This document shows positions 25,829 to 34,161 of a DNA stretch of 64,000 nucleotides, piece by piece. Position 1 is the stretch's first letter, and the number at the start of each line of letters is the position of its first letter. The stretch is from an uncultured Lachnospiraceae bacterium (lineage in GTDB: Bacteria > Bacillota > Clostridia > Lachnospirales > Lachnospiraceae): NCBI GenBank assembly GCA_949502235.1, contig CATBDC010000008.1, positions 33,831 through 97,830 of the forward strand. Reading direction: 5' to 3'. The position numbers and the translations under genes are program-made. The notes under the pieces were generated by a model. It did no database searches. It was not told the DNA's origin and saw nothing but the letters and a program-made list of their open reading frames with translations.

Positions 25829-25880
25829 ACATACCGTTAGTATGTATTATACATTATCATACCTTCGGTCGGTTTGTCAA
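25829..25880 (-). promoter_or_regulatory. Promoter and palindromic operator of the TetR gene
   Basis: On the minus strand TTGACA (25880-25875), a 16-base gap and GATAAT (25858-25853) form the promoter. The 17-base inverted repeat ACATAC-CGTTA-GTATGT lies at 25829-25845, immediately downstream of the -10 box, where repressor binding would block transcription. A second partial repeat, ACCTTCGGTCGGT, lies between the two boxes. Confidence 0.72.
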
Positions 25881-25943
25881 GATATTTGAGTCATAGTAAT
25901 CCTATTTCACCTTTTACTCCAAAGATAACGAAAGGATGATAAC

Positions 25944-26018
25944 ATGACAGACAATGAATTATTACTTATTCTTCCACGATTACAAAATATTGAATCATGT
26001 TACACAAAAAGCCTCTGA
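25944..26018 (+). CDS. Possible 24-codon small protein
   Basis: ATG at 25944 has GAAAGGATGATAAC upstream and opens a 24-codon frame (TDNELLLILPRLQNIESC... to TGA at 26018). It is the only plus-strand candidate in this gap. The end overlaps the dnaJ terminator. It may be a real small gene, or the stump of a larger gene lost by deletion. No homology is recognised. Confidence 0.2.
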   Translation: MTDNELLLILPRLQNIESCYTKSL

Positions 26019-26038
26019 TGCTTAATCATCAAAGGCTT
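26006..26038 (-). terminator. Terminator of the heat-shock operon
   Basis: On the minus strand AAGCCTTTGATG pairs with CATCAGAGGCTT around the dnaJ stop codon and is followed by TTTTG. It is a 12-pair stem with one wobble pair. Confidence 0.8.
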
Positions 26039-27221
26039 CTTTCATTTTATTCATAAATCCTTTTTTCTTCTTCCCGCCGGTTCCTGTACTTCCGCTGCCG
26101 CCATCCCCTCCGGACACTGTGTGAAGCGTATTCCCGGAAAGCTCGTCAAACCTCCGAAGCGCCTCTTTTGCCTCTGCGCTTAATCTCTCCGGCGTCTGAA
26201 TCACAAGGGTCACATAATGGTCACCCCGCACCTGTGAGTTACGGATAGAGGGAACTCCTTTTCCCTTAAGGCGCACCTTCGTGTCGGTTTTCGTCCCGGC
26301 CTTCACATTATAAATAACCTCGCCATCAACTGTCTTAATCTTAATATCTGCGCCGAGAGCCGCCTGGGCGAAGGAAATAGGCACTGTTGAAAAGATATGC
26401 ATATCCTGGCGCTGGAAAATGGGATGCCTGGATACATTAACCTCCACAAGCAGATCCCCTCTCGGGCCGCCGTTTACGCCCGGCTCTCCTTTTTCGCGGA
26501 TGCGTACACTCTGGCCATTGTCAATCCCTGCCGGAATTGAAACGGATATTTTTTTCCTGTTGGAAACAAATCCGGTCCCGCCGCAGTCCGAACATTTCTC
26601 ACGAATAATCTTACCGGTTCCGTGGCAGTCCGGACAGGTCTGCACATTCTGCACCATTCCGAAAAAGGACTGCTGGGTGTAGACAACCTGCCCCTTGCCG
26701 CCGCATTTCGGACAGTTTTCCGGGGAGGTGCCCGGCTTTGCGCCGCTGCCGCCGCACTTCGGACATGGATCCTTTAAGATAACGTCCAGCTCCTTCTCAC
26801 AGCCGAATACTGCCTCCTCAAAGGTAATTCTTACACTTTTACGGATATTTGCCCCCTTCATAGGCCCCTGGCCTGCACGGCCGCTTCTTCTTCCGCCGCC
26901 GAACAGATCGCCGAATATATCGCCGAATATATCACTGAAATCCGCACCGCCGAAATCGAAGCCTCCGAAACCGCCTCCTCCTGCGCCTCCCTCAAAGGCC
27001 GCATGGCCGAACTGGTCATACTGGCGGCGTTTTTCCGGATCGCTAAGAACAGCATAAGCCTCGGAGGCCTCCTTGAATTTCTTCTCGGCCTCCGCATCTC
27101 CGGGGTTCATATCAGGATGATATTTTTTGGCAACCTGTCTGTATGCCTTTTTTAACGCAGCGTCATCGGCGTCTTTACTGACGCCGAGGACTTCATAATA
27201 ATCTCTTTTAGATTCTGCCAT
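26022..27221 (-). CDS. dnaJ: Chaperone DnaJ
   Basis: The 399-residue co-chaperone stimulates DnaK ATPase and delivers unfolded clients. The J domain is at residues 5-70 with the HPD motif in [13 protein letters not shown] Gly/Phe-rich stretch follows, with two [20 protein letters not shown] repeats. The four zinc motifs are [24 protein letters not shown] and CSDCGGTG. The C-terminal substrate domains complete a type I DnaJ. The last ~30 residues are glycine and lysine rich. It starts 15 bases after dnaK and is the last gene of the operon. Confidence 0.97.
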   Translation of the reverse strand: MAESKRDYYEVLGVSKDADDAALKKAYRQVAKKYHPDMNPGDAEAEKKFKEASEAYAVLSDPEKRRQYDQFGHAAFEGGAGGGGFGGFDFGGADFSDIFGDIFGDLFGGGRRSGRAGQGPMKGANIRKSVRITFEEAVFGCEKELDVILKDPCPKCGGSGAKPGTSPENCPKCGGKGQVVYTQQSFFGMVQNVQTCPDCHGTGKIIREKCSDCGGTGFVSNRKKISVSIPAGIDNGQSVRIREKGEPGVNGGPRGDLLVEVNVSRHPIFQRQDMHIFSTVPISFAQAALGADIKIKTVDGEVIYNVKAGTKTDTKVRLKGKGVPSIRNSQVRGDHYVTLVIQTPERLSAEAKEALRRFDELSGNTLHTVSGGDGGSGSTGTGGKKKKGFMNKMKEAFDD

Positions 27222-27236
27222 AATTTATCCTTCTAT

Positions 27237-29111
27237 CTATACCTCTTTATAGTCTCCGTCTACTACATCATCACCAGCAAATCCGTCTGGCGCCGGCCCC
27301 GGCTGTGGACCTGGCCCAGGACCTGCTCCCTGTGCACCTGCCGCTGCACCGGCCTGCTCATACATCTTGGTAAAGAGCTTCTGGGCGCCCTCCATAAGCT
27401 TCTCCTTTGCCGCTTTGATCTCCGCGATCTGGGCATCGGACATATCTTCCATATTTACCTTCTCAAGAAGCTCCTTAAGTGCCTTACAGTCTGCTTCTAC
27501 CGCTGCCTTGTCTGCTCCGTCAAGCTTATCGCCCACCTCGCCTAATGCCTTCTCGGTCTGGAATACAAGAGCATCCGCATCGTTCTTTGTGTCAATGCCT
27601 TCCTTACGCTTCTTATCCTGTGCTTCAAATGCCGCCGCTTCCTTTACAGCCTTATCAATATCCTCGTCAGACATGTTGGAGCCTGCCGTAATCGTAATAT
27701 GCTGCTCTTTTCCTGTTCCTAAATCCTTAGCGGATACATTTACAATACCGTTCGCGTCAATATCAAAGGTAACCTCAATCTGCGGTACTCCGCGCGGAGC
27801 CGGCGGAATTCCGTCCAGTCTGAACTGTCCTAAGGACTTATTATCTCTTGCGAACTGTCTCTCACCCTGTACGACATTAATGTCTACTGCTGTCTGGTTG
27901 TCAGCCGCTGTAGAGAAAATCTGGCTCTTCTTTGTAGGAATTGTCGTATTTCTCTCAATCAGTCTTGTTGCAACGCCGCCCATTGTCTCAATAGACAGGG
28001 AAAGAGGAGTTACATCAAGAAGAAGGATATCTCCTGCGCCTGTGTCGCCTGCAAGCTTACCGCCCTGTACAGAAGCGCCAAGAGCTACACACTCGTCTGG
28101 ATTCAGAGACTTGCTGGGCTCCTTGCCCGTCAGACGCTTAACCTCCTCCTGTACGGCCGGGATACGTGTAGAACCGCCTACTAAAAGCACCTGTCCCAGC
28201 TCGGAAGCAGAGATGCCGGCATCGGAAAGCGCTCTTGTTACAGGCTCAGATGTCTTCATTACAAGATCATGAGTCAGCTCGTCAAATTTTGCTCTTGTAA
28301 GGTTCATATCAAAATGCTTCGGTCCTTCCGCTGTTGCAGTAATGAACGGAAGGTTGATGTTTGTAGTTGTAGCAGAAGACAGCTCCTTCTTTGCCTTCTC
28401 TGCCGCTTCCTTCAATCTCTGAAGCGCCATCTTATCCACAGATAAGTCAACACCCTCCTGCTTCTTAAATTCAGCGATCATATAATCTGTAACCTTCTGG
28501 TCAAAGTCATCTCCGCCAAGCCTGTTGTTACCTGCCGTAGATAATACCTCGATAACGCCATCGCCGATCTCAATAACAGATACATCAAAAGTACCGCCGC
28601 CTAAGTCGTATACCATAATCTTCTGCTCTTTCTCATTGTCAAGACCATATGCAAGGGCTGCTGCCGTAGGCTCGTTGATAATACGCTTTACATCAAGCCC
28701 CGCAATCTTGCCTGCATCCTTTGTGGCCTGGCGCTGTGCATCATTAAAATAAGCCGGTACAGTAATAACAGCCTCTGTAACCTTCTCTCCCAGATATCCT
28801 TCTGCATCAGCCTTAAGCTTTTGAAGAATCATTGCAGAAATCTCCTGTGGAGAGAACTTCTTTGCATCAATAGTTACTCTGTAATCAGAACCCATCTCCC
28901 TTTTAATCGAAGAAATAGTTCTCTCCGCGTTTGTCACTGCCTGACGTTTTGCCGGCTCTCCTACCAGACGCTCGCCTGTCTTTGTAAATGCTACTACAGA
29001 CGGTGTTGTCCTTGCTCCTTCCGTATTCGCGATGACGGTCGGCTGACCGCCTTCCATAACAGCTACACAGCTGTTTGTGGTTCCTAAATCAATACCTATG
29101 ATCTTGCCCAT
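27237..29111 (-). CDS. dnaK: Molecular chaperone DnaK (Hsp70)
   Basis: The 624-residue Hsp70 has all signatures: [38 protein letters not shown] and [15 protein letters not shown]. The substrate-binding domain contains [13 protein letters not shown], and the C-terminus is a Gly/Pro-rich tail ending near [11 protein letters not shown]. It lacks the 24-residue insertion in subdomain IB found in Gram-negative DnaK, consistent with a Firmicute. It lies 26 bases after grpE. Regulation is by HrcA through the CIRCE site at 30947-30973. Confidence 0.98.
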   Translation of the reverse strand: MGKIIGIDLGTTNSCVAVMEGGQPTVIANTEGARTTPSVVAFTKTGERLVGEPAKRQAVTNAERTISSIKREMGSDYRVTIDAKKFSPQEISAMILQKLKADAEGYLGEKVTEAVITVPAYFNDAQRQATKDAGKIAGLDVKRIINEPTAAALAYGLDNEKEQKIMVYDLGGGTFDVSVIEIGDGVIEVLSTAGNNRLGGDDFDQKVTDYMIAEFKKQEGVDLSVDKMALQRLKEAAEKAKKELSSATTTNINLPFITATAEGPKHFDMNLTRAKFDELTHDLVMKTSEPVTRALSDAGISASELGQVLLVGGSTRIPAVQEEVKRLTGKEPSKSLNPDECVALGASVQGGKLAGDTGAGDILLLDVTPLSLSIETMGGVATRLIERNTTIPTKKSQIFSTAADNQTAVDINVVQGERQFARDNKSLGQFRLDGIPPAPRGVPQIEVTFDIDANGIVNVSAKDLGTGKEQHITITAGSNMSDEDIDKAVKEAAAFEAQDKKRKEGIDTKNDADALVFQTEKALGEVGDKLDGADKAAVEADCKALKELLEKVNMEDMSDAQIAEIKAAKEKLMEGAQKLFTKMYEQAGAAAGAQGAGPGPGPQPGPAPDGFAGDDVVDGDYKEV

Positions 29112-29137
29112 TTTTATTTCCTCCTTTTTTAATAAAG

Positions 29138-29854
29138 CTAATTTGCTACCTTTACCATACTGTGTCTCACTACAGAGTCACGGTACATATAACCTTTCTG
29201 GAACTCCTCCGCGATAATATTCTCGCCGAAGTTCTCATCCTCCACATGCATCACTGCATTATGGAAATCCGGGTTGAACTCTTTTCCTACCGCCTCGATA
29301 GGAGACACTCCAACCCCTTCCAGTGTCGTCATAAGCTGCTTATACACCTTTTCCATACCCTGAACAAACGGATCCTCCTTCTGCTCCTCCTTCACTGCGT
29401 CAAGACCCCGTTCAAAGCTGTCAACTACCGGAAGTATTTTATCTATGATATCTTTCGCGCCTATCTCGTACATCTGGGACTTTTCCCGTTCCGTACGCTT
29501 GCGGAAGTTATCAAACTCTGCCATCTGACGGGTAAGCTTATCGGTTAGCTCCTCTATCTTCTCGTCCTTTTTATCCTTCTTGTTTTTTTTGCCGAATAAT
29601 TTTCTGCCGGACTTTTCGCCGTTTTCCTGACCGCCATCGTCCTCGCCGTCAGTTTCATCCTTCTCATCCACGGCATCCTTCTGTTCCCCGTCTATATCCT
29701 GTTCTTCATCCTCTGAAGCTTCCCCGCAGACTGCGCTTTGCGTCTCCTCCTCTGGAGCTTCCTTCCTGTCTTCTGCCTCTTTAGCAGCCTTTTTTGCTTC
29801 CTCTACGGCTTCCTTTACCATTTCCTCCTGGCTTTTCTCCTTACCATTTTCCAA
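29138..29854 (-). CDS. grpE: Nucleotide exchange factor GrpE
   Basis: The 238-residue protein is longer than most GrpE because of a ~95-residue, very acidic and lysine-rich N-terminal tail with repeated short E/D runs. The core is typical: [20 protein letters not shown] in the coiled-coil, [17 protein letters not shown] [13 protein letters not shown], and the beta-wing [20 protein letters not shown]. It exchanges ADP for ATP on DnaK. The start is taken as TTG at 29854 with AAAGGTGG eight bases upstream. An ATG 11 codons later has its AGGAGG too close. It lies between hrcA and dnaK. Confidence 0.95.
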   Translation of the reverse strand: MENGKEKSQEEMVKEAVEEAKKAAKEAEDRKEAPEEETQSAVCGEASEDEEQDIDGEQKDAVDEKDETDGEDDGGQENGEKSGRKLFGKKNKKDKKDEKIEELTDKLTRQMAEFDNFRKRTEREKSQMYEIGAKDIIDKILPVVDSFERGLDAVKEEQKEDPFVQGMEKVYKQLMTTLEGVGVSPIEAVGKEFNPDFHNAVMHVEDENFGENIIAEEFQKGYMYRDSVVRHSMVKVAN

Positions 29855-29875
29855 GGGTTATTCCACCTTTCTTCC

Positions 29876-30919
29876 TTATTCTTTCTTATGAAACATCTGA
29901 TCCAGCTCACTTTGCAGCCGTTTCATTGATTTTAACACATGCTCATAATCCATTCTCTTCGGTCCGATAATACCTATCGTTCCCTTCATGCCGTCACCTA
30001 ATTCATATGTTGCAGTAACAACACTGCAGTCCTTCATATTCTGTACCGGCGTTTCGTCACCAATATACACCTGAATCCCGGTATTTTCTTCCTTTGACAG
30101 CGTCTGTGTTACCAGCTCCGTAAGCTGCTGCTTTTCTTCAAATGCACTGATAATCTCCTGTGCGCTCTGTTTATCCGAAAGCTCCGGGTACTTGAAAATG
30201 TTCGTCGTACCGCTCGTATAAATCTGCATATCCTCTTCGAGCTGAATCGCGTCTGCCACCGCATCAAGAACACTCCCAATTACTTCACTGTGTATGCCCG
30301 CCTGCTCCTTAAGCCTTGCAATCAGTCCTAGATTAATCTCCTCAATAGACATCCCGTTGAGCGTTGTATTAAGAAGCATGTTGAGCTTTAACAGATTCTC
30401 ATTGCTTAAAGGCTCCTCCACGCTGATAATCCTATTCTTAATAACATTGCCTCCAAGGACAATCACCGCGATAATCTGCTCCTCATCCACCATGGAAAGC
30501 TGGATAAATTTTAACTTATTCGCACTGTTTACCGGAGTGGAAACCATCGTCGCATAATTGGTATTCGTGGCAAGAACTCTGGCTACCTGCTTAAGAAGCT
30601 TCTCCATCTTGTCAGCCTTCTCAAGCATCTGCTCCTCCCTTACGTTTAGCTCCTGCTCCTTTTCCTCCATCAGCATATCAACATAGAGGCGGTAGCCTTT
30701 ATCCGAAGGAATACGTCCTGCCGATGTATGAGGCTGTACGATGTATCCCAGTTCCTCTAAATCCGACATTTCATTGCGGATTGTGGCAGAGCTCAAATTA
30801 AGGTCTGTATACTTGGAAATCGTTCTTGAACCTACCGGTTCACCGGTCTCTAAGTATGTCTTGATAATCGCATGAAGAATCTTAAGCTTCCGTTCATTTA
30901 ATTCATGCTCTGAAACCAT
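29876..30919 (-). CDS. hrcA: Heat-inducible transcription repressor HrcA
   Basis: The 347-residue repressor has a winged helix-turn-helix at 5-80 (LNERKLKILHAIIKTYLETG, EPVGSRTISKY, SSATIRNEMSDLEELGYIVQ) with the conserved PHTSAGRIPSDKGYR. The C-terminal GAF-like domain follows, ending in GDGMKGTIGIIGPKRMDYE. HrcA binds CIRCE and is kept active by GroEL in characterised Firmicutes. ATG at 30919 has AAGGAGG six bases upstream. It is the first gene of hrcA-grpE-dnaK-dnaJ and represses its own operon. Confidence 0.97.
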   Translation of the reverse strand: MVSEHELNERKLKILHAIIKTYLETGEPVGSRTISKYTDLNLSSATIRNEMSDLEELGYIVQPHTSAGRIPSDKGYRLYVDMLMEEKEQELNVREEQMLEKADKMEKLLKQVARVLATNTNYATMVSTPVNSANKLKFIQLSMVDEEQIIAVIVLGGNVIKNRIISVEEPLSNENLLKLNMLLNTTLNGMSIEEINLGLIARLKEQAGIHSEVIGSVLDAVADAIQLEEDMQIYTSGTTNIFKYPELSDKQSAQEIISAFEEKQQLTELVTQTLSKEENTGIQVYIGDETPVQNMKDCSVVTATYELGDGMKGTIGIIGPKRMDYEHVLKSMKRLQSELDQMFHKKE

Positions 30920-30946
30920 CGGCCGCCTCCTTTTTAATTTTCTCTG

Positions 30947-30973
30947 TTAGCACTCTTCGATTTTGAGTGCTAA
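30947..30973. promoter_or_regulatory. CIRCE operator
   Basis: TTAGCACTC, nine bases, then GAGTGCTAA: a perfect match to the CIRCE consensus TTAGCACTC-N9-GAGTGCTAA bound by HrcA. It lies 28 bases upstream of the hrcA start and just after the predicted transcription start. Confidence 0.97.
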
Positions 30974-30987
30974 CATCTTCAAATACT

Positions 30988-31016
30988 AATTTAACACTAC
31001 GTTTCCCGTTTGTCAA
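30988..31016 (-). promoter_or_regulatory. Promoter of the heat-shock operon
   Basis: On the minus strand TTGACA (31016-31011), a 17-base gap and TAAATT (30993-30988) form the best promoter. The CIRCE site begins 15 bases further downstream, the usual arrangement for HrcA repression. Confidence 0.75.
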
Positions 31017-31067
31017 CATAGTTTATACATTTTTTATTTTATAATTTAAGCTGCCGTTTTTACGCAC

Positions 31068-31094
31068 AAAAAAGGAGCTCGCTTTGAACTCCTT
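31068..31094 (-). terminator. Terminator after the 97-residue gene
   Basis: On the minus strand AAGGAGTTC pairs with GAGCTCCTT (one wobble) around AAAGC and is followed by a run of T. It begins nine bases after the stop codon at 31103. Confidence 0.75.
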
Positions 31095-31102
31095 CTGCCT
31101 TT

Positions 31103-31396
31103 TTAGCTAAGCTCTACCTTCGCCGCCTCTTCTGGTTTAAACTCATTCTCCAAATCGTAAATGTTATGTCCTGTAGATTCTCCAAGAACTCTGCCCTCCA
31201 GAGAATAGCACCGAATGAATCTCTTCACGTCAATGCTTGACCAGTGCTCCACATCCCAGCTCATATAGCCGTCAGCGTCAGACTTCTTCTCTTTAAGATA
31301 TAGATCGACCTGACGTCCGTTCCTCATAATGTCAATCAGTCCCTTTGTACCATCAACCTCAAGCTCCTCTTTTTTTACTGAATCATAAACTTTCAT
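31103..31396 (-). CDS. Conserved small protein of unknown function
   Basis: A 97-residue soluble protein starts KVYDSVKKEELEVDGTKGLI and includes SWDVEHWSSIDVKRFIRCYS. It has no signal peptide, membrane segment or cysteine motif. The start at ATG 31396 has AGGAGGG upstream; a longer frame starting 39 codons earlier runs back into the kinase gene and lacks a ribosome site. It lies 55 bases after the kinase-DegV gene and before a terminator, so it may be the last gene of the signalling operon. I do not recognise the family. Confidence 0.7.
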   Translation of the reverse strand: MKVYDSVKKEELEVDGTKGLIDIMRNGRQVDLYLKEKKSDADGYMSWDVEHWSSIDVKRFIRCYSLEGRVLGESTGHNIYDLENEFKPEEAAKVELS

Positions 31397-31451
31397 TGGT
31401 ATATTCCCTCCTATATAAAAACTCTGTATTCTGATTATACTATGGAAAAAA

Positions 31452-34160
31452 TCAATTGTCCACATTAGCTGTATCTGATTTTGAGGACTCAGAATAAGAA
31501 ATAACCGCCGCATTCTTTTTCATAAATAACAGGCCAAAGGAACCCGGACCACAGTTGCTGGAAATAGCCGAGGACGCTTTCTGCAAGTAAACCCGTTCAA
31601 AGGGGCAGTACTGCCGCACCAGTTCCTGGATATATTGAAGGCTCTTCTCATCCATGCCTGAATAAGTAATAAACAGGATTCGGCGGTCAATATTTCTTGC
31701 ATCTAAAAGTACCTTCCGGACATATTTTTTTATAACACGCTCAAAAGCGCCCATCTCCATACTGCCCACTACCATCCTGCTCTTCCTAAGCATAAGAACC
31801 GGATGCAGAAGAAGGGAATCACAGACAGCCTGAATCCTCTTGGGAATTCTCCCAGCCCGGCACATCATATGTGTACTGTTAATGATAAAGGCAGAGGAAA
31901 TATAACGCCTTAACCTCGCCGCCGTCTCCACGATGTCCTTCTTCGAAGCATGATGCTCCGCCATATAAGCAGCATACAATACCAAGAGCCCCATGCTGCT
32001 TGAAAGATGTCCGGAATCAAGCACTATCACATTTTCAAAGGATTTCGCAGCCTCTACTGCATTCTCATACCCTTGGCTTACATTCTTAGCCATCGTAATA
32101 TGAATCACATTTTGGGCTTCCGTCAGCTTCTCCGCAAAAAATCTTTCATAATCCTCCACATCCGGCGGACAGGAGAAGCCGTTTTTGCCTTCCGCTATAT
32201 GGGAGAGCAGCTCATCCGCCTTAAGCTCCACCTCATCTAAGAAACGGCCCTCGTCTGTACAGACATAATAAGGACATACCGAGATACGGAATTCCCTTTT
32301 AAGAGATTCGGGAAGATCGCACACACTGTCCGTTGTGACCAGATTCAATATTCTCTGGGACTTTTCAAATATCAATACATCCTTTCCGATTTCAGACTGG
32401 CTCGCTTCCTCACTTAAATTCACCAGCTCTTTAGGCAGAATGCTTAGAACTGCCGCCTCTAAAAGGGCGCCGCTTACCGGCTTTGCCAAATATCCGCTGA
32501 AGCCTTCCTTGCGGTAGAGAAACTGATTATCACTGCCTGCATTAGCAGTCAGCGCAATAACCGGCACGTCCTGGCACAGGCCTCCAGGCTGTGTGCGGAG
32601 TGCGTGAAAACACTCTATTCCATCCATCTCCGGCATCAGATGATCCATTAAAATACCGTCATAATGGTAAAGTTGGGTAAGCTTTAAACATTCCTCACCG
32701 CTTAAAGCTGTATCTATCTGAATCTTCGTATCTGAAAGAAGCTTCCGCGCAACCATCAGATTCATCTCATTGTCATCTACTATAAGTAGATGTGCATCCG
32801 GCGCTTCAAAGCTCTGCCTGTACTGTTCTCCCTCATGGCTTTTTACGCGGGATTCCAGCGTAAATGTACCAAGCTCTTTATCGTCTACAATATCCTGCTC
32901 CAGAGTCACAATAAATTTTGAACCCTTTGTGTACACACTGTTCACACTAATCTCACCGCCCATCAGCTCTACCAGCTGGCGGACAATACTCAGGCCCAGA
33001 CCGGTTCCTTCAATATGACGGTTTTTTTCTTCGTCAACCCGCCGGAATGCATTAAAAAGATAAGGAATATTTTCCTTTTTCACTCCCTGTCCGGTATCCT
33101 CCACAGAATACCATACGCGCACCCTGTTAAGTCCCCGATGCTCGCACCGGGCAGAAAGAGTAACGGAACCCTCACTTGTATATTTCACTGCATTATTAAG
33201 AAGATTAATAAGCACCTGCTTGATACGTACCTCGTCCCCGCAGAGCATGCTGGGAATGGAAGCGTCCACCTTAAGCCGGAAGTCCAACCCCTTCTCCTTC
33301 GCCTTAATCCAGATCATATTGACAATCTCTGAAAAAAGTTCTCCTGTTTCATAGGACACATTTATAATCTCCATTTTCCCGGATTTAATTTTAGACAGAT
33401 CCAGAATATCGTTAATAAGCGTAAGCAGCATTTTACTGGCGCCCTGAATATTCCTTGCATTTTCAGCCACTCCAGGCGTTACAGCCTCCCTAAGAATCAC
33501 CTCGTTCAATCCGATAATCGTATTAATCGGGGTACGGATTTCATGGCTCATACTGGAGAAAAAATGATTTTCCGCCTGATTAAGCTCCTCAATTTCCTTC
33601 TTCTGCTGTATAGAAAGCTTGTTCTCCTCCTCATAGAGATTGTTCTGAAACAAAAGCAGCACACTGGTCAGAATACCTGTCAGGATTACGCACCGTACAG
33701 AATCAAAGTGCGCCTCTGCCGCAGTATTCTGTACCACAAACTGAGGATAATAGTAAGCAATATAATAACAGAGAATTGTCTCCGCCATGCAGATCAGGAA
33801 GAAGATCCCCTTCCGCCTGCCCTCAAGGGCAATGATTATATATATAAAGCAGAGCACAAACCACTCGGGGGCTCCGCCGTATGCACCTCCCGCCGTAAAA
33901 AAGCTGACCGGAAAAAGCAGAAGCAAAAGTACTGCAATCGCCGTTGCGCCGGTATTAATGCAATTCTTCTGGATACTGACCTTCAAAGCCACAAACATGT
34001 ATACAAGGCTTCCCGCCAATACATACAAATTAACCGAATACCTGCTCATCAGAAGTATAAAGACAAGAGCGATCATACTGATGCCTGTAACCAGACGAAA
34101 CATACGCTCCCGCAGACTGAGCTTAGGGTCAAAAATTTTGTCAAACCTTTTTTTTAACAC
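31452..34160 (-). CDS. Hybrid histidine kinase-receiver fused to a C-terminal DegV domain
   Basis: The 902-residue protein has six or so membrane helices at 22-172 and a HisKA domain with H206 in SSMSHEIRTPIN. The HATPase domain spans about 270-425 (NLLNNAVKY, GTGLGLSIV). A receiver at 456-575 has acid pair DD462-463 and phosphoacceptor D506 (ILMDHLMPEMDG). Residues 603-880 are a DegV fold: VTTDSVCDLP, GFSCPPDVEDYERFF, ITMAKNVSQGYENAVEAA, VLDSGHLSSSMGLLVLYAA, CRAGRIP and GPGSFGLLF. DegV proteins bind long-chain fatty acids, and clostridial FakB homologues deliver them to a kinase. Fusion to a hybrid kinase is unusual and suggests that fatty acid is a signal or cargo. The start is two bases after the preceding kinase gene. 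Confidence 0.9.
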   Translation of the reverse strand: MLKKRFDKIFDPKLSLRERMFRLVTGISMIALVFILLMSRYSVNLYVLAGSLVYMFVALKVSIQKNCINTGATAIAVLLLLLFPVSFFTAGGAYGGAPEWFVLCFIYIIIALEGRRKGIFFLICMAETILCYYIAYYYPQFVVQNTAAEAHFDSVRCVILTGILTSVLLLFQNNLYEEENKLSIQQKKEIEELNQAENHFFSSMSHEIRTPINTIIGLNEVILREAVTPGVAENARNIQGASKMLLTLINDILDLSKIKSGKMEIINVSYETGELFSEIVNMIWIKAKEKGLDFRLKVDASIPSMLCGDEVRIKQVLINLLNNAVKYTSEGSVTLSARCEHRGLNRVRVWYSVEDTGQGVKKENIPYLFNAFRRVDEEKNRHIEGTGLGLSIVRQLVELMGGEISVNSVYTKGSKFIVTLEQDIVDDKELGTFTLESRVKSHEGEQYRQSFEAPDAHLLIVDDNEMNLMVARKLLSDTKIQIDTALSGEECLKLTQLYHYDGILMDHLMPEMDGIECFHALRTQPGGLCQDVPVIALTANAGSDNQFLYRKEGFSGYLAKPVSGALLEAAVLSILPKELVNLSEEASQSEIGKDVLIFEKSQRILNLVTTDSVCDLPESLKREFRISVCPYYVCTDEGRFLDEVELKADELLSHIAEGKNGFSCPPDVEDYERFFAEKLTEAQNVIHITMAKNVSQGYENAVEAAKSFENVIVLDSGHLSSSMGLLVLYAAYMAEHHASKKDIVETAARLRRYISSAFIINSTHMMCRAGRIPKRIQAVCDSLLLHPVLMLRKSRMVVGSMEMGAFERVIKKYVRKVLLDARNIDRRILFITYSGMDEKSLQYIQELVRQYCPFERVYLQKASSAISSNCGPGSFGLLFMKKNAAVISYSESSKSDTANVDN

Positions 34161-34161
34161 A

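Noticed and set aside
27367..28272. 300-codon open frame antisense to dnaK
   Set aside because: It is a shadow of the strongly biased dnaK codons; no ribosome site and no recognisable domain.
31397..31513. Longer 136-codon version of the small gene at 31103-31396
   Set aside because: The extension overlaps the end of the kinase-DegV gene and lacks a ribosome site, while ATG 31396 has AGGAGGG.
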